A program made the position numbers and the translations under genes. This document shows, piece by piece, positions 56,439 through 64,000 of a stretch of DNA of 64,000 nucleotides. The notes below the pieces were generated by a model, which was not told where the DNA came from, made no database searches, and saw only the letters and a program-made list of their open reading frames with translations. The stretch is from Bacteroidota bacterium (GTDB lineage Bacteria > Bacteroidota > Bacteroidia > Chitinophagales > Saprospiraceae). The stretch lies in contig CAUJDW010000046.1 in the NCBI GenBank assembly GCA_963169455.1, positions 1 to 64,000 on the forward strand, read 5' to 3'. Within the stretch, counting starts at the first letter, position 1. Each line of letters begins with the position of its first letter.

Positions 56439-56639
56439 ATGGATGCCTACCTCAAATACTCCGGGATGGCCTTCCAGATGGGGATCATCATCCTGATAGG
56501 GGCGCTCGTGGGGAAAAAGCTGGATGCCTATTTCCAGACGGAGCGCCCCTATCTCACCGCCCTCATGGCGCTCTTATCCATCCTCGCGGCGCTTTATGTC
56601 ACCCTGAAGGACCTGTTCACCGGCAATAACAGACCATGA
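56439..56639 (+). CDS. AtpZ/AtpI-family small membrane protein
   Basis: At least 66 residues with two transmembrane segments (YSGMAFQMGIIILIGALVG and a second hydrophobic helix) separated by KKLDAYF. This matches AtpZ/AtpI-type proteins that accompany F-type ATP synthase and influence ion supply or c-ring assembly. The ATG at 56439 was chosen; a TTG at 56370 would overlap bactofilin by 32 nt and add 23 charged residues. It overlaps the next gene by 4 nt (ATGA). Confidence 0.75.
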   Translation: MDAYLKYSGMAFQMGIIILIGALVGKKLDAYFQTERPYLTALMALLSILAALYVTLKDLFTGNNRP

Positions 56640-57019
56640 GCCAACGATCGTTTTTCATGCAGCTCGGGCTGCTTTCACTCGCCGCAGTTCTGCTCGTGTT
56701 TTTCCTCAACCGCCTGCCCCGGCTACAGCCCTACAGCCTGTTGTCGTGGGCCAGCCTGGGGGCCTTCATCGCCCTGAGCGCAGCTATGTTTTTCGCCGGG
56801 CGCCGCGCCGCCCGCAGCGATAACAAGAACGATTTTACAAACGCCGTCCTGGGCTTTACGATGGGCAAAATGTTCCTCGCTATCCTGCTGCTCTTCGGCT
56901 ACAGCCGGCTGGCGCAGCCGCCCGATAAGCTCTTCATCATTCCCTTCTTCAGCGTTTACCTGATTTATACTATCTTCGAAACCTATTTCATGATGAAACT
57001 CGGGCGAATGAAATCCTGA
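56636..57019 (+). CDS. AtpI-like four-helix membrane protein
   Basis: 127 residues with four hydrophobic segments (about 8-24, 34-52, 68-86, 96-118). The position directly after an AtpZ-like gene suggests ATP synthase protein I or a related assembly factor; sequence alone does not prove it. Starts within the stop of the previous gene. Expected next would be atpB, but a biotin carrier gene follows instead. Confidence 0.65.
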   Translation: MSQRSFFMQLGLLSLAAVLLVFFLNRLPRLQPYSLLSWASLGAFIALSAAMFFAGRRAARSDNKNDFTNAVLGFTMGKMFLAILLLFGYSRLAQPPDKLFIIPFFSVYLIYTIFETYFMMKLGRMKS

Positions 57020-57024
57020 ATCCT

Positions 57025-57507
57025 ATGGCGATTAAACAATCCTTCAAAGCTACCGTCAATTCGGAGTACGTCTTCGAAGATGTCCGGCCCGCGCTCGACA
57101 TGATCCCCCTCGGCGACGGGCACTACCACATCATCAAAGGGCATCAGTCCTATCGCGTGGAAGTTATCGGATACAAGCTCGACGCCAAATCTTTTTCAAT
57201 CAGGGTCAATGGCGGCCTGTATCAGGTGCAGCTTGAAGACGAATACGACCAGTTGGTCCAGCGCCTGGGCCTCGCCGCCGTTTCAAAGGAGAAGGTCAGG
57301 GAAATACGCGCCCCCATGCCCGGCCTGGTGCTCAGCCTCGCCGTGGAGGAAGGGCAGGAGGTGAAAAAAGGCGACTCCCTGCTCATCCTGGAAGCAATGA
57401 AAATGGAAAATATACTCAAAAGCCCCGGCGACGGCGCCATCAAACGCATCAATGTCAGGCAGGGCGAAGCAGTGGAAAAAAATCACCTGCTTATAGAAAT
57501 GGATTGA
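57025..57507 (+). CDS. Biotin carboxyl carrier domain protein
   Basis: 160 residues. The C-terminal biotinyl domain (about 90-160) has the attachment lysine Lys126 in EAMKMEN and the paired half-motifs APMPG and the final hairpin. The N-terminal 80 residues form a beta-rich domain like that of acyl-CoA carboxylase biotin carriers. It would carry CO2 for a carboxylase (acetyl-CoA or propionyl-CoA type) whose other subunits are not in the window. 5 nt after the AtpI-like gene, so probably co-transcribed. The 257-bp gap after it shows only GCTAAGGCGCAAAGATGCAG, a degenerate intergenic repeat. Confidence 0.9.
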   Translation: MAIKQSFKATVNSEYVFEDVRPALDMIPLGDGHYHIIKGHQSYRVEVIGYKLDAKSFSIRVNGGLYQVQLEDEYDQLVQRLGLAAVSKEKVREIRAPMPGLVLSLAVEEGQEVKKGDSLLILEAMKMENILKSPGDGAIKRINVRQGEAVEKNHLLIEMD

Positions 57508-57764
57508 GCCCGATCAGTTTTTGAACCGCTAAGGCGCAAAGATGCAGAAGCATACACAGTACTTATCCCTCTCGGAAGGCCGTTGAGCAGAGCCGAAACG
57601 GCCGATATCGAAACCGCAAAACATGGTGCGCTCTCAGCGTCCCTGCATTTTTTTTGCAAATATTTGAAACGCCAGAGCAGGGCGCAGGGATGGCCGGGCA
57701 GGCTATCTTATGACGTGCGATGTGCTGAAGTACGGCCTCCTACATGCACCCCTGCGGTTATCTC

Positions 57765-60383
57765 TCACTCATTCGACCCCAGTTGCCCCGTTTGGGATTC
57801 ACCCTCCGCTTCCGTCAGCTGCCGGTAGGTTTCCAGGCCGCAATCGAGGAAGTCGGCGTAATCGCTCGCGCTCTCCTTGAAACCGCGCGGGGCCGCCAGC
57901 ACGCGCTCATCCGGCGACATCAGGACGTACAGCGGCTGGGAGTTTTGCTCGAAGTTGACGATCTGGAAGTCCGCCCATTTATTGCCCACATTGCGCAGCT
58001 TTTCCTGCCGCGGCGCCGATAGCAGCACCTCATCCAGCGGCTTGCGGTCGTCCACGTAAAGGGAGACCAGCACATAGTCTTCGGATATCTTGTTCCAGAC
58101 TTTATCTACGGTCCAGATGTGTTCCTCGGTTTTGCGGCAGTTCACGCAGCCGTAACCCGTGAAGTCGAGCAGCACCGGCTTTTTGGCCTCCCTGGCATAG
58201 GCCATGCCCTCCTGGTAATCCTTGAAGCAGTCCAGGTTGTTGGCGCATTTGGTGAAAGAGGGATACCTGGATTTGATGTCCGGGTCGACATCCGGCTCCG
58301 GCAGCAACAGGTTGTAGTGCGCCGGCGGCGCCAGCCCGCTCATCAGTTTGAGGGAGTTGTAGGTTTGGGTGCGCTCATTGTACCGGAAGCCCGTAACCAG
58401 ATAAATGGCCAGCCCCAGTGACAGGAGGGCGAAAGCCAGGCGGGCCTTCGGCAGCTTTTTGGCCGGCCCGTCGTGCGGGAACCGGATGAAGCCGAAGAGG
58501 TAAGCCGCCATCGCCCCGAAGATAATCACCCAGGCGCCCATGAAGACTTCGTAGGGCAGGATGTTCCAGTGCATGGTCATATCGGCCACGGACAGGAACT
58601 TCAGGGCAAGGGCCAGTTCGAGAAAGCCGAGCACGACCTTCACCGAATTCATCCAGCCGCCCGATTTGGGCAGGGAGTTGAGCCAGCCCGGGAAGGCGGC
58701 AAACAGGGCGAAGGGCAGCGCCAGCGCCGAAGAGAAGCCCAGCATGACGATGAAGGGGCCCATCTTGTCTGTCGCGCTTTGGACCAGCGCCGAACCGATG
58801 ATCGGGCCGGTGCAGGAGAAGGATACCAGCGCCAGCGTAAAGGCCATGAAGAAAATGCCCAGCAAACCGCCCTTGTCTGCCATGGCGTCACTCTTGTTTG
58901 CCCAGGAACTGGGCAGCGTGATCTCGTAATAGCCGAAAAAGGAGAAGGCGAAAAAGAGGAAAATAACAAAGAACAGGGTATTGGCTATCCAGTTTGTCGA
59001 CAGCTGGTTGAGGGCCGTAGCGCCGAACACCCCGGTGATCAGCAGCCCGATAGACACGTAGATGACGATGATGGACAGCCCGTAGAGCAAGGCGTTGCGC
59101 AGGCCCGTTTTCCGGTCTTTGCTGCTCTTGGTAAAGAAGCTCACCGTCAGCGGGATCATGGGGAATACGCAGGGCGTCAGCAGGGCCAGCAAACCGCCGG
59201 CGAAGCCGAGAATGAAGGTCCACAGCAGGCCGGATTCGCGCACAACGTCTTCCGTGCCGCAATCGCCCAGGGGCTCCACATAGGTGGATTTGAGGCTTGC
59301 AATGGACTGGTCGATGAGGGGCAGCCCGCTGCCGGGGTCAACGGCGGCCAGTCCGGCCGTCCCGCTCGCCAGGTTGAATTCGAACTCGACATCTGTCGGC
59401 GGCAGGCATTCCGAGTCGTCACAGGCCATATAGGTGATGTAGCCCCTGACGGGCTGCGTGGGGTCGCTGACTTTTACTTTCTGGATAAAGGTGATGGGCC
59501 CTTTCAGGAACTTGACGACGATAGCGCCCCCGAAGAGGGGGTCGGGGCCGGTTTTTTTCTCCCCTTCCTCCACCGGCTTGCCCTCGGCCGTGAAGTGGCT
59601 GCCCGCTTCGAAGACGAATTCCGTCGGAATGGGGCCGTCATTGGGGTCGGTGTGCTGGGAGTAAATCGTCCAGCCTTCGTCGAGCCGGACGGTGAAGCGC
59701 AATTCGTATGTTTCTTCTCCGGTCTTTTTGCTTTCAAAAGCCCAATGGGCCGGCTCTGCCATCTTGTTGCCGGGAAGCAGCCCGACGGTTTCCAGTTTAT
59801 CGATGACGACCACGTCCGTTACATCCTGAGCCGGCTTTTCGATGTTTTCCTGCACCGCTTTTGAAATCCGGGAATCCTCAGCGGGCGCGGTTTTGGCGCC
59901 GGCGGCTTTTGAGGCCGGCGACAGCTGGAAACTGAAATCCACATTGGCCGGCGGCAGGCACTTTTCTTCGTCACAGGCCATATACTCCAGGTAGCCGGTG
60001 ATGGGCTTGCCGGCATCCGTCACTTTTACGCGCTGGGTGAAGGTGGCGTTTTTCCTGAAGTAGGCCACCACAATATTGTCGAACAGCGGTTCTCTGGCTT
60101 CCTGGCGGTTGCCCGACTCGATGGCTTTGCCTTTCAGCTCAAAATGGGCGCCCTCGTCGAAGTAAAAGCCCGTAGGCGTGGGGCCGATCACGTCGTCGCC
60201 GTATTTCTGGAAGGCCGAATAGGTTTTCCAGCCCTCGTCGATCGAGGCTTTGAATACGAGGTCGAATTCTGTTTCGCTCACCTGCCTGGAGGAAAAGCTC
60301 CAGTGCACAGGGCTGGCCATTTGCCCGGACATGCCGAAGGCCGGCAGGAAAAAAACGAGGAACAGGCTGTATCTCATAAGCAT
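57765..60383 (-). CDS. DsbD-type thiol:disulfide transporter with two N-terminal redox domains
   Basis: 872 residues. A signal peptide is followed by two DsbD N-terminal domains, each with a redox Cys pair (CDEEKC in the first, CDDSEC in the second). The membrane core (about 390-640, eight segments) has TPCVFPMIPL and SFSCTGPIIG holding the two transmembrane cysteines. A C-terminal thioredoxin domain has GYGCVNCRKTE. It passes electrons from cytoplasmic thioredoxin to envelope proteins. E. coli DsbD has only one N-terminal domain. A separate gene just upstream supplies a third. Confidence 0.9.
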   Translation of the reverse strand: MLMRYSLFLVFFLPAFGMSGQMASPVHWSFSSRQVSETEFDLVFKASIDEGWKTYSAFQKYGDDVIGPTPTGFYFDEGAHFELKGKAIESGNRQEAREPLFDNIVVAYFRKNATFTQRVKVTDAGKPITGYLEYMACDEEKCLPPANVDFSFQLSPASKAAGAKTAPAEDSRISKAVQENIEKPAQDVTDVVVIDKLETVGLLPGNKMAEPAHWAFESKKTGEETYELRFTVRLDEGWTIYSQHTDPNDGPIPTEFVFEAGSHFTAEGKPVEEGEKKTGPDPLFGGAIVVKFLKGPITFIQKVKVSDPTQPVRGYITYMACDDSECLPPTDVEFEFNLASGTAGLAAVDPGSGLPLIDQSIASLKSTYVEPLGDCGTEDVVRESGLLWTFILGFAGGLLALLTPCVFPMIPLTVSFFTKSSKDRKTGLRNALLYGLSIIVIYVSIGLLITGVFGATALNQLSTNWIANTLFFVIFLFFAFSFFGYYEITLPSSWANKSDAMADKGGLLGIFFMAFTLALVSFSCTGPIIGSALVQSATDKMGPFIVMLGFSSALALPFALFAAFPGWLNSLPKSGGWMNSVKVVLGFLELALALKFLSVADMTMHWNILPYEVFMGAWVIIFGAMAAYLFGFIRFPHDGPAKKLPKARLAFALLSLGLAIYLVTGFRYNERTQTYNSLKLMSGLAPPAHYNLLLPEPDVDPDIKSRYPSFTKCANNLDCFKDYQEGMAYAREAKKPVLLDFTGYGCVNCRKTEEHIWTVDKVWNKISEDYVLVSLYVDDRKPLDEVLLSAPRQEKLRNVGNKWADFQIVNFEQNSQPLYVLMSPDERVLAAPRGFKESASDYADFLDCGLETYRQLTEAEGESQTGQLGSNE

Positions 60384-60479
60384 TCTGCTTTGCTGTTTTA
60401 CAATTAACGGTGCAAAGGACGCGGGGTTTCAAAAATTATTCTGTAACGGCGGTCACAGGGAAGCGGGAAACCGCCCTCT

Positions 60480-60935
60480 TTACCGCAGCTCAATGGCAAA
60501 CTCATCTCGCCGGGGCGGCAGGCACTTTTCTTCATCACAGGACATGTATTCGATGTAACCGCTGATGGCCTTCGCGCCGGCGGCTATGCCAGCCCGCTGC
60601 CTGAATACGGCCTGATCCCTGAATTTGGTGATGTGTATGCCAAAGAGCTTGTCCATGCCTTCAACCTTTTCGCCCTGTTCACTGGTTTCTCCGCGCGGCG
60701 TAAAACCGTCCGCCTCATAGAAAACGATGCTTGTCGGAACGGGCCCCTCGTCGCCGATGAACTGAGAATAAAGATACCAACCCGGTTCAATCGTGGCCGT
60801 AAATACCAGTTCGACTTCCCCCTCGCCGGTTTTTTCGGCAGAATAAGCCCAATGCACGGGGTTTTCCATGGGCTGCGCCGCCGCCATCAGGGGCCCAAGG
60901 CTGATGAGCCATAACAGGAAGAGCATTTTTTTCAT
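60480..60935 (-). CDS. Stand-alone DsbD N-terminal-like redox protein
   Basis: 151 residues with a signal peptide (cleavage near AAAQ). A single domain is closely similar to the N-terminal modules of the next gene: it starts NPVHWAYS and ends with the redox motif YMSCDEEKCLPP. Probably a periplasmic electron acceptor or donor partner of the downstream DsbD. 96 nt upstream of it on the same strand, likely the same transcript. TATTTTTG at 60965-60958 is a possible -7 element, but no -33 element was found. Confidence 0.85.
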   Translation of the reverse strand: MKKMLFLLWLISLGPLMAAAQPMENPVHWAYSAEKTGEGEVELVFTATIEPGWYLYSQFIGDEGPVPTSIVFYEADGFTPRGETSEQGEKVEGMDKLFGIHITKFRDQAVFRQRAGIAAGAKAISGYIEYMSCDEEKCLPPRRDEFAIELR

Positions 60936-61027
60936 CGGTATTCTGATTTAAACGCCCCAAAAATAAGGCATAAGGGCTGTTCCCTTCAGCCGGCGCACGG
61001 ACAATAATAAAAGATTAACATTCTTTC

Positions 61028-62005
61028 TCAGTAGAGCCACCCACTGAACTGCAGGGCGAGGATGCCGGCCAGGATCAGCAGGTGAATGACCTCCGCCATC
61101 CGGGGCGGCATATTTATGAAGTTGAAGGACAACATGATGCCGATGGGGACAGCGGTGATGAGCAGCAGGTCTAATTGGATATCGGCCTGAATAAGCAGGG
61201 AAAAGGCCGAGGCAAACAGCGCCCAGTAGAGGATATTTATCTTCCGCTGTACCTGTATCACCTGCTTGAACTGGTAGGCGCGATAGCTGAACAATACGAT
61301 AAGGATCAGGATGGCGAAAATGGCCAGGCTCCGGTAAGCGGCCCAGGCCTGGGCAGGCGCGAAATCGAGGAAGCCAAACCCCTCCCACAGGCTCTGCAGG
61401 TAATCCGGCAGCCGCCGCTGCCAGAAAGCGTAAGCCGTCAGCAGGATGTAGGGCGTCAGCAGGCCCGCGAGCACCATCAGCCGCTCTTTGAATTTGAATG
61501 CCCTGAGGATATTCAGGCCTGCAATGCCGAGGATCAGGAATACCAGATAGGCCGGGTAAAACAAAGCCGCAAGGCCGGCCCAGAATCCGATGTTGTAAAT
61601 CCGGTCGGCGCAGTCGATTTTTTTTGAGGACGCAAAAATCTCGTTGAGGGCAACGATCAGGAAAGTATTGGCCATCAGAACGGGCGAGAGGTGCAGGAAT
61701 TCAGGAAGAGCGCTACAGGCCAGCACGTAAAAGAGGCCGGGAAAGAGGCTGACGCTGCTCGCCAGGCGGTGTTCGCTGACGATGTAGTTGAGAAAAGAGG
61801 CCTGCAGGAGCAGCAAACCGATGGCTGCCAGGCGGGGCGTCTGCCCGCTGCTCCCGATCCAGTTGTAAACCCAGGCGGCAATAGGCCCGAAGCCCGAGGG
61901 CTCCCAGCTCTCCGGAATAAACCAAACCGAGATCCGTACCAGTACTATGTAGAAGGTAAGCAGTATGCTCGCAAACAGTTGGTTGGTTCGGAATATCGCT
62001 AACAC
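61028..62005 (-). CDS. Polytopic membrane protein, DUF6427-like
   Basis: 325 residues with about ten hydrophobic segments and very few polar loops. It resembles a Bacteroidota family of unknown function (DUF6427). The start MLAIFRTNQLFASILL is typical. No enzyme motif recognised. Confidence 0.65.
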   Translation of the reverse strand: MLAIFRTNQLFASILLTFYIVLVRISVWFIPESWEPSGFGPIAAWVYNWIGSSGQTPRLAAIGLLLLQASFLNYIVSEHRLASSVSLFPGLFYVLACSALPEFLHLSPVLMANTFLIVALNEIFASSKKIDCADRIYNIGFWAGLAALFYPAYLVFLILGIAGLNILRAFKFKERLMVLAGLLTPYILLTAYAFWQRRLPDYLQSLWEGFGFLDFAPAQAWAAYRSLAIFAILILIVLFSYRAYQFKQVIQVQRKINILYWALFASAFSLLIQADIQLDLLLITAVPIGIMLSFNFINMPPRMAEVIHLLILAGILALQFSGWLY

Positions 62006-62715
62006 CTGAACTTTGGGCTTTTTTCGGTTTGTGGAATAGCAGCCGCCTCTGCCCCGCCCGGTTGGAGGGGCGCTTTAACAGGTTCTGCGTTCCGGCCAAA
62101 AATACCAAAAAATCCGAGGGCTTTTTTCATCGGGCCTGCGAATTCTTTCCTCTGGGGTTTCGCTACGCATTGAGCTCCATGTTGCCAGGGGACAGCCAAC
62201 CCATGGCTTTTTCCTGACAGGTGCATTCCTGACACAAGATATTGCTGACATCAGGACAACAGGTGTATGTAGCTGGACACATTTATTGCAACTCATTCTG
62301 CTTCGGAAATACGGCGTCAATAGCATTGTTCCTGGGGGTGCTTCTTCGCCGGCCGCTGGCTTCGCTTCCGCTCAGCCAGCGGAAAAGCAAAAGGCATGTT
62401 TTCAACCGCCAGCACTCGCCGTTTTGCAATAGATTGATTATCAAATAGAAAAGGGTTGATTCGAAAAAAATACGAAAAAAAATGGAAATATTTTATGGAA
62501 TCTCCCCCTCTTCCGGCTCATTAATGCAGAACCCCAATTAGCCGAATGAAAAACGAAAAACCCCAAAGCCGGATTTCGCCTTAGGCCATAATCCCAAACC
62601 CTGCATAACCCCGAATGCCGCTTCAGCCCCCTGTGGGCAACACTTAAACCCGTATATTATCCCGTACCCCAAAACAACCATTTTCCACTGATTCGTTCTC
62701 CTGGGGCTACGGCCC

Positions 62716-62754
62716 GCCCGATCCGCTCCAAGAGCGATGGCATCGGGCTTTTTT
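62716..62754 (+). terminator. Intrinsic terminator on the plus strand without an upstream gene
   Basis: Outer stem GCCCGAT/ATCGGGC (62716-62722 with 62742-62748) and inner stem CGCT/AGCG are followed by six T (62749-62754). No plus-strand gene exists in the 747-bp gap 62006-62752. It may end a small RNA, possibly starting near 62665 where CCCCA could pair with TGGGG. Otherwise it serves the convergent hydrolase gene in reverse. Confidence 0.65.
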
Positions 62755-63604
62755 ATTTCCCTTTCAAAAAGGAGATCGTCACCTCCGCCAGTTCCAGGCT
62801 GTGTGGCGGAAGGCTGCCGGAGAGGAAGGGGTGGCTGCCGCCGAAGACGTGGCCGGCGCCATCGATGAGGTGGAGTATTGAATTTTTATTCCAGCCGTGC
62901 AGTTCCCGTGCGGCATCGGGCGGAACGCCTGTATCGGCGGATCCGTGCACGATGAGCATGGGCTTTTCGAGGTGCTCCGCTGCGGCCTGAACATCAAAGC
63001 TTTGTTCGTTGGCTTTAAAGTCCTCGTATAGCTGAAAATACAGCGGCATTTGCTGTCCGGTGCGCGCGTTGAGCACGTAGTACACGCCTTTTTCTTCCCA
63101 CTCTTTCAGGAAGCCCGGCCCGTTCCAGGCGTAATCCAGGCGGCTGACGGACGCCCATGTGGCCAGCATTTGTATCCGCTTGTCCTGTGCTGCTTTAATG
63201 AGGCAGATGGCCCCGCCGCGGCTGTGCCCGATGAGGGATATCCGGGAGAGGGCAGCTTCTGCGGTTGGGAATGCCCCGCCGCCCCCATGCATCCAGGCGA
63301 GCAGGGCGTCGAGGTCGGCCAATTCCTTGCTGTAGTTGTTATGGCCGAAGGCCTCCAGGTCAGAAAAATCGGTTGGGGAAAGCGGAGATGTGCCGTTATG
63401 GGAAAAGTTGAACTTCACAAAAAAGAAGCCCGATTCGGCAAAAGCACGGGCCAGCAGATGCCAGTGGCCCCAGTCCTTAAAGCCTTTGAAGCCATGGCAG
63501 AACACCACCACCGGCTTGGCTTTCCCATCCGGAAGGAAATACAGGTCGAGGAGGAAAGGGCGCCCGGCGGCGCCCCTGAGTTGGATGTCCTTTCGTACTT
63601 CCAT
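62753..63604 (-). CDS. Alpha/beta hydrolase
   Basis: 283 residues. FCHGFKGFKDWG forms the oxyanion region, nucleophile Ser is in IGHSRGGA (GxSxGG), the acid is in VHGSADTGVPPD and the His near DGAGHVFGG. Cytoplasmic, substrate unknown; similar to dienelactone-hydrolase-like esterases. The start at 63604 is firm because it shares TGATG with the stop of the preceding gene, indicating translational coupling. Confidence 0.88.
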   Translation of the reverse strand: MEVRKDIQLRGAAGRPFLLDLYFLPDGKAKPVVVFCHGFKGFKDWGHWHLLARAFAESGFFFVKFNFSHNGTSPLSPTDFSDLEAFGHNNYSKELADLDALLAWMHGGGGAFPTAEAALSRISLIGHSRGGAICLIKAAQDKRIQMLATWASVSRLDYAWNGPGFLKEWEEKGVYYVLNARTGQQMPLYFQLYEDFKANEQSFDVQAAAEHLEKPMLIVHGSADTGVPPDAARELHGWNKNSILHLIDGAGHVFGGSHPFLSGSLPPHSLELAEVTISFLKGK

Positions 63605-63909
63605 CAGTTCAGGGAAAAGGAATTGGGGAATTCGCCGGAATTGAAGGAAGCCAGCAGGCATATTTCCACTTCCATGAAACGCGTGAGGGGAAAATCCAGC
63701 AGCATGTCCATTACTTCCATTTCCGTTCGGGCGTTAAAAACGGCCCAAATCCGCGCTGCCTCGACGGAAAGCGCGTAGTTGACCAGCTTCCCTTCGCTGA
63801 AGTACCGGTTGGCCACCGCCCGCTGATAGGGGATCAGATCCATGAATTCTTCGGAAAGCTCTCCGGGAAAAGTAAATCCTACCATGAACTGGCTGTTGGG
63901 CATGCTCAT
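63604..63909 (-). CDS. Small ferredoxin-fold-like protein (muconolactone isomerase-like)
   Basis: About 101 residues. The pattern FMVGFTFP ... QRAVANRYFSEGKLVNYALS ... ARIWAVFNA ... LLDFPLTRFMEVEI is that of small alpha-beta-barrel proteins related to muconolactone isomerase and YciI. The start is ATG at 63909, with an alternative at 63903. Its stop overlaps the hydrolase start. Enzyme activity not established. Confidence 0.6.
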   Translation of the reverse strand: MSMPNSQFMVGFTFPGELSEEFMDLIPYQRAVANRYFSEGKLVNYALSVEAARIWAVFNARTEMEVMDMLLDFPLTRFMEVEICLLASFNSGEFPNSFSLN

Positions 63910-64000
63910 ACTGTTTCTCTTTTTCCTACGCAAATAGCATAAATTTTGTCCGCTATTCCTAAAGATACCGCCCAAAATCGGAAAAATGTCGGACAGTGGC

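Overview
The window looks like a chromosomal segment of a GC-rich member of the Bacteroidota, most likely a Saprospiria/Lewinella-like marine or environmental lineage. This is an inference from four things. Several secreted proteins end in type IX secretion (T9SS) sorting domains, and there is a PorP/SprF-family protein. Several promoters fit the Bacteroidota pattern TTG-N17-21-TAnnTTTG. The arginine operon is of the type found in this phylum, and isoprenoids are made through mevalonate. No phage, transposase, CRISPR array or rRNA operon was seen. One tRNA (Gly, CCC) is present.

Layout. 1-460: inverted GC-rich repeat modules. 460-1872: tyrosine phenol-lyase. 1.9-2.6 kb: short tandem repeats and a dispersed element. 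2.6-5.7 kb: a secreted zinc metalloprotease and a small lipoprotein. 6.4-7.4 kb: an AT-hook/histone-H1-like protein, then tRNA-Gly and a strong bidirectional terminator. 7.4-9.6 kb: an NfeD-flotillin pair. 9.6-10.2 kb: repeats. 10.2-12.9 kb: an unknown membrane protein, a secreted thioredoxin-fold protein and DUF202. 12.9-18.1 kb: two T9SS cargo proteins, one of them an M43-like protease broken by a frameshift and preceded by a 27-nt TG microsatellite. 18.65-27.2 kb: a complete arginine operon (GNAT-argG-argC-argD-argF'-argB-argE-argH), probably using N-succinyl intermediates. 27.2-29.0 kb: azurin lipoprotein and alkaline phosphatase. 29.4-31.8 kb: a reprolysin-like T9SS protease. 32.2-36.7 kb: an LRR protein, an Nfu iron-sulfur scaffold, a DUF389 membrane protein and a small membrane protein. 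36.7-40.1 kb: mevalonate-pathway genes (fni, mvaA, GHMP kinase). 40.3-47.0 kb: a giant T9SS protein of about 29 near-identical 51-residue repeats. 47.6-49.9 kb: an RprX/RprY-like two-component system. 49.9-50.1 kb: a candidate small RNA with its own promoter and terminator. 50.1-53.8 kb: pyrD, an MFS/GPH transporter and a conserved Bacteroidota secreted protein. 53.9-54.2 kb: a 9-bp repeat array. 54.6-57.5 kb: PorP/SprF, bactofilin, two AtpI/AtpZ-like membrane proteins and a biotin carrier. 57.8-60.9 kb: DsbD with two N-terminal redox domains plus a separate third such domain. 61.0-64.0 kb: a DUF6427-like membrane protein, a candidate terminator/small RNA, an alpha/beta hydrolase and a small coupled gene.

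The most unusual traits are these. Intergenic gaps carry many unrelated 7-9 bp tandem arrays and a three-copy composite element. A protease gene combines a dinucleotide tract with a frameshift at its 5' end. The giant adhesin-like gene contains an internal 4-unit (about 620 bp) block duplication. There is an orphan small-RNA transcription unit before pyrD. The carbamoyltransferase has Ala at the position that decides acetyl versus succinyl specificity. All functional assignments are by reading protein sequence; no database search was run.
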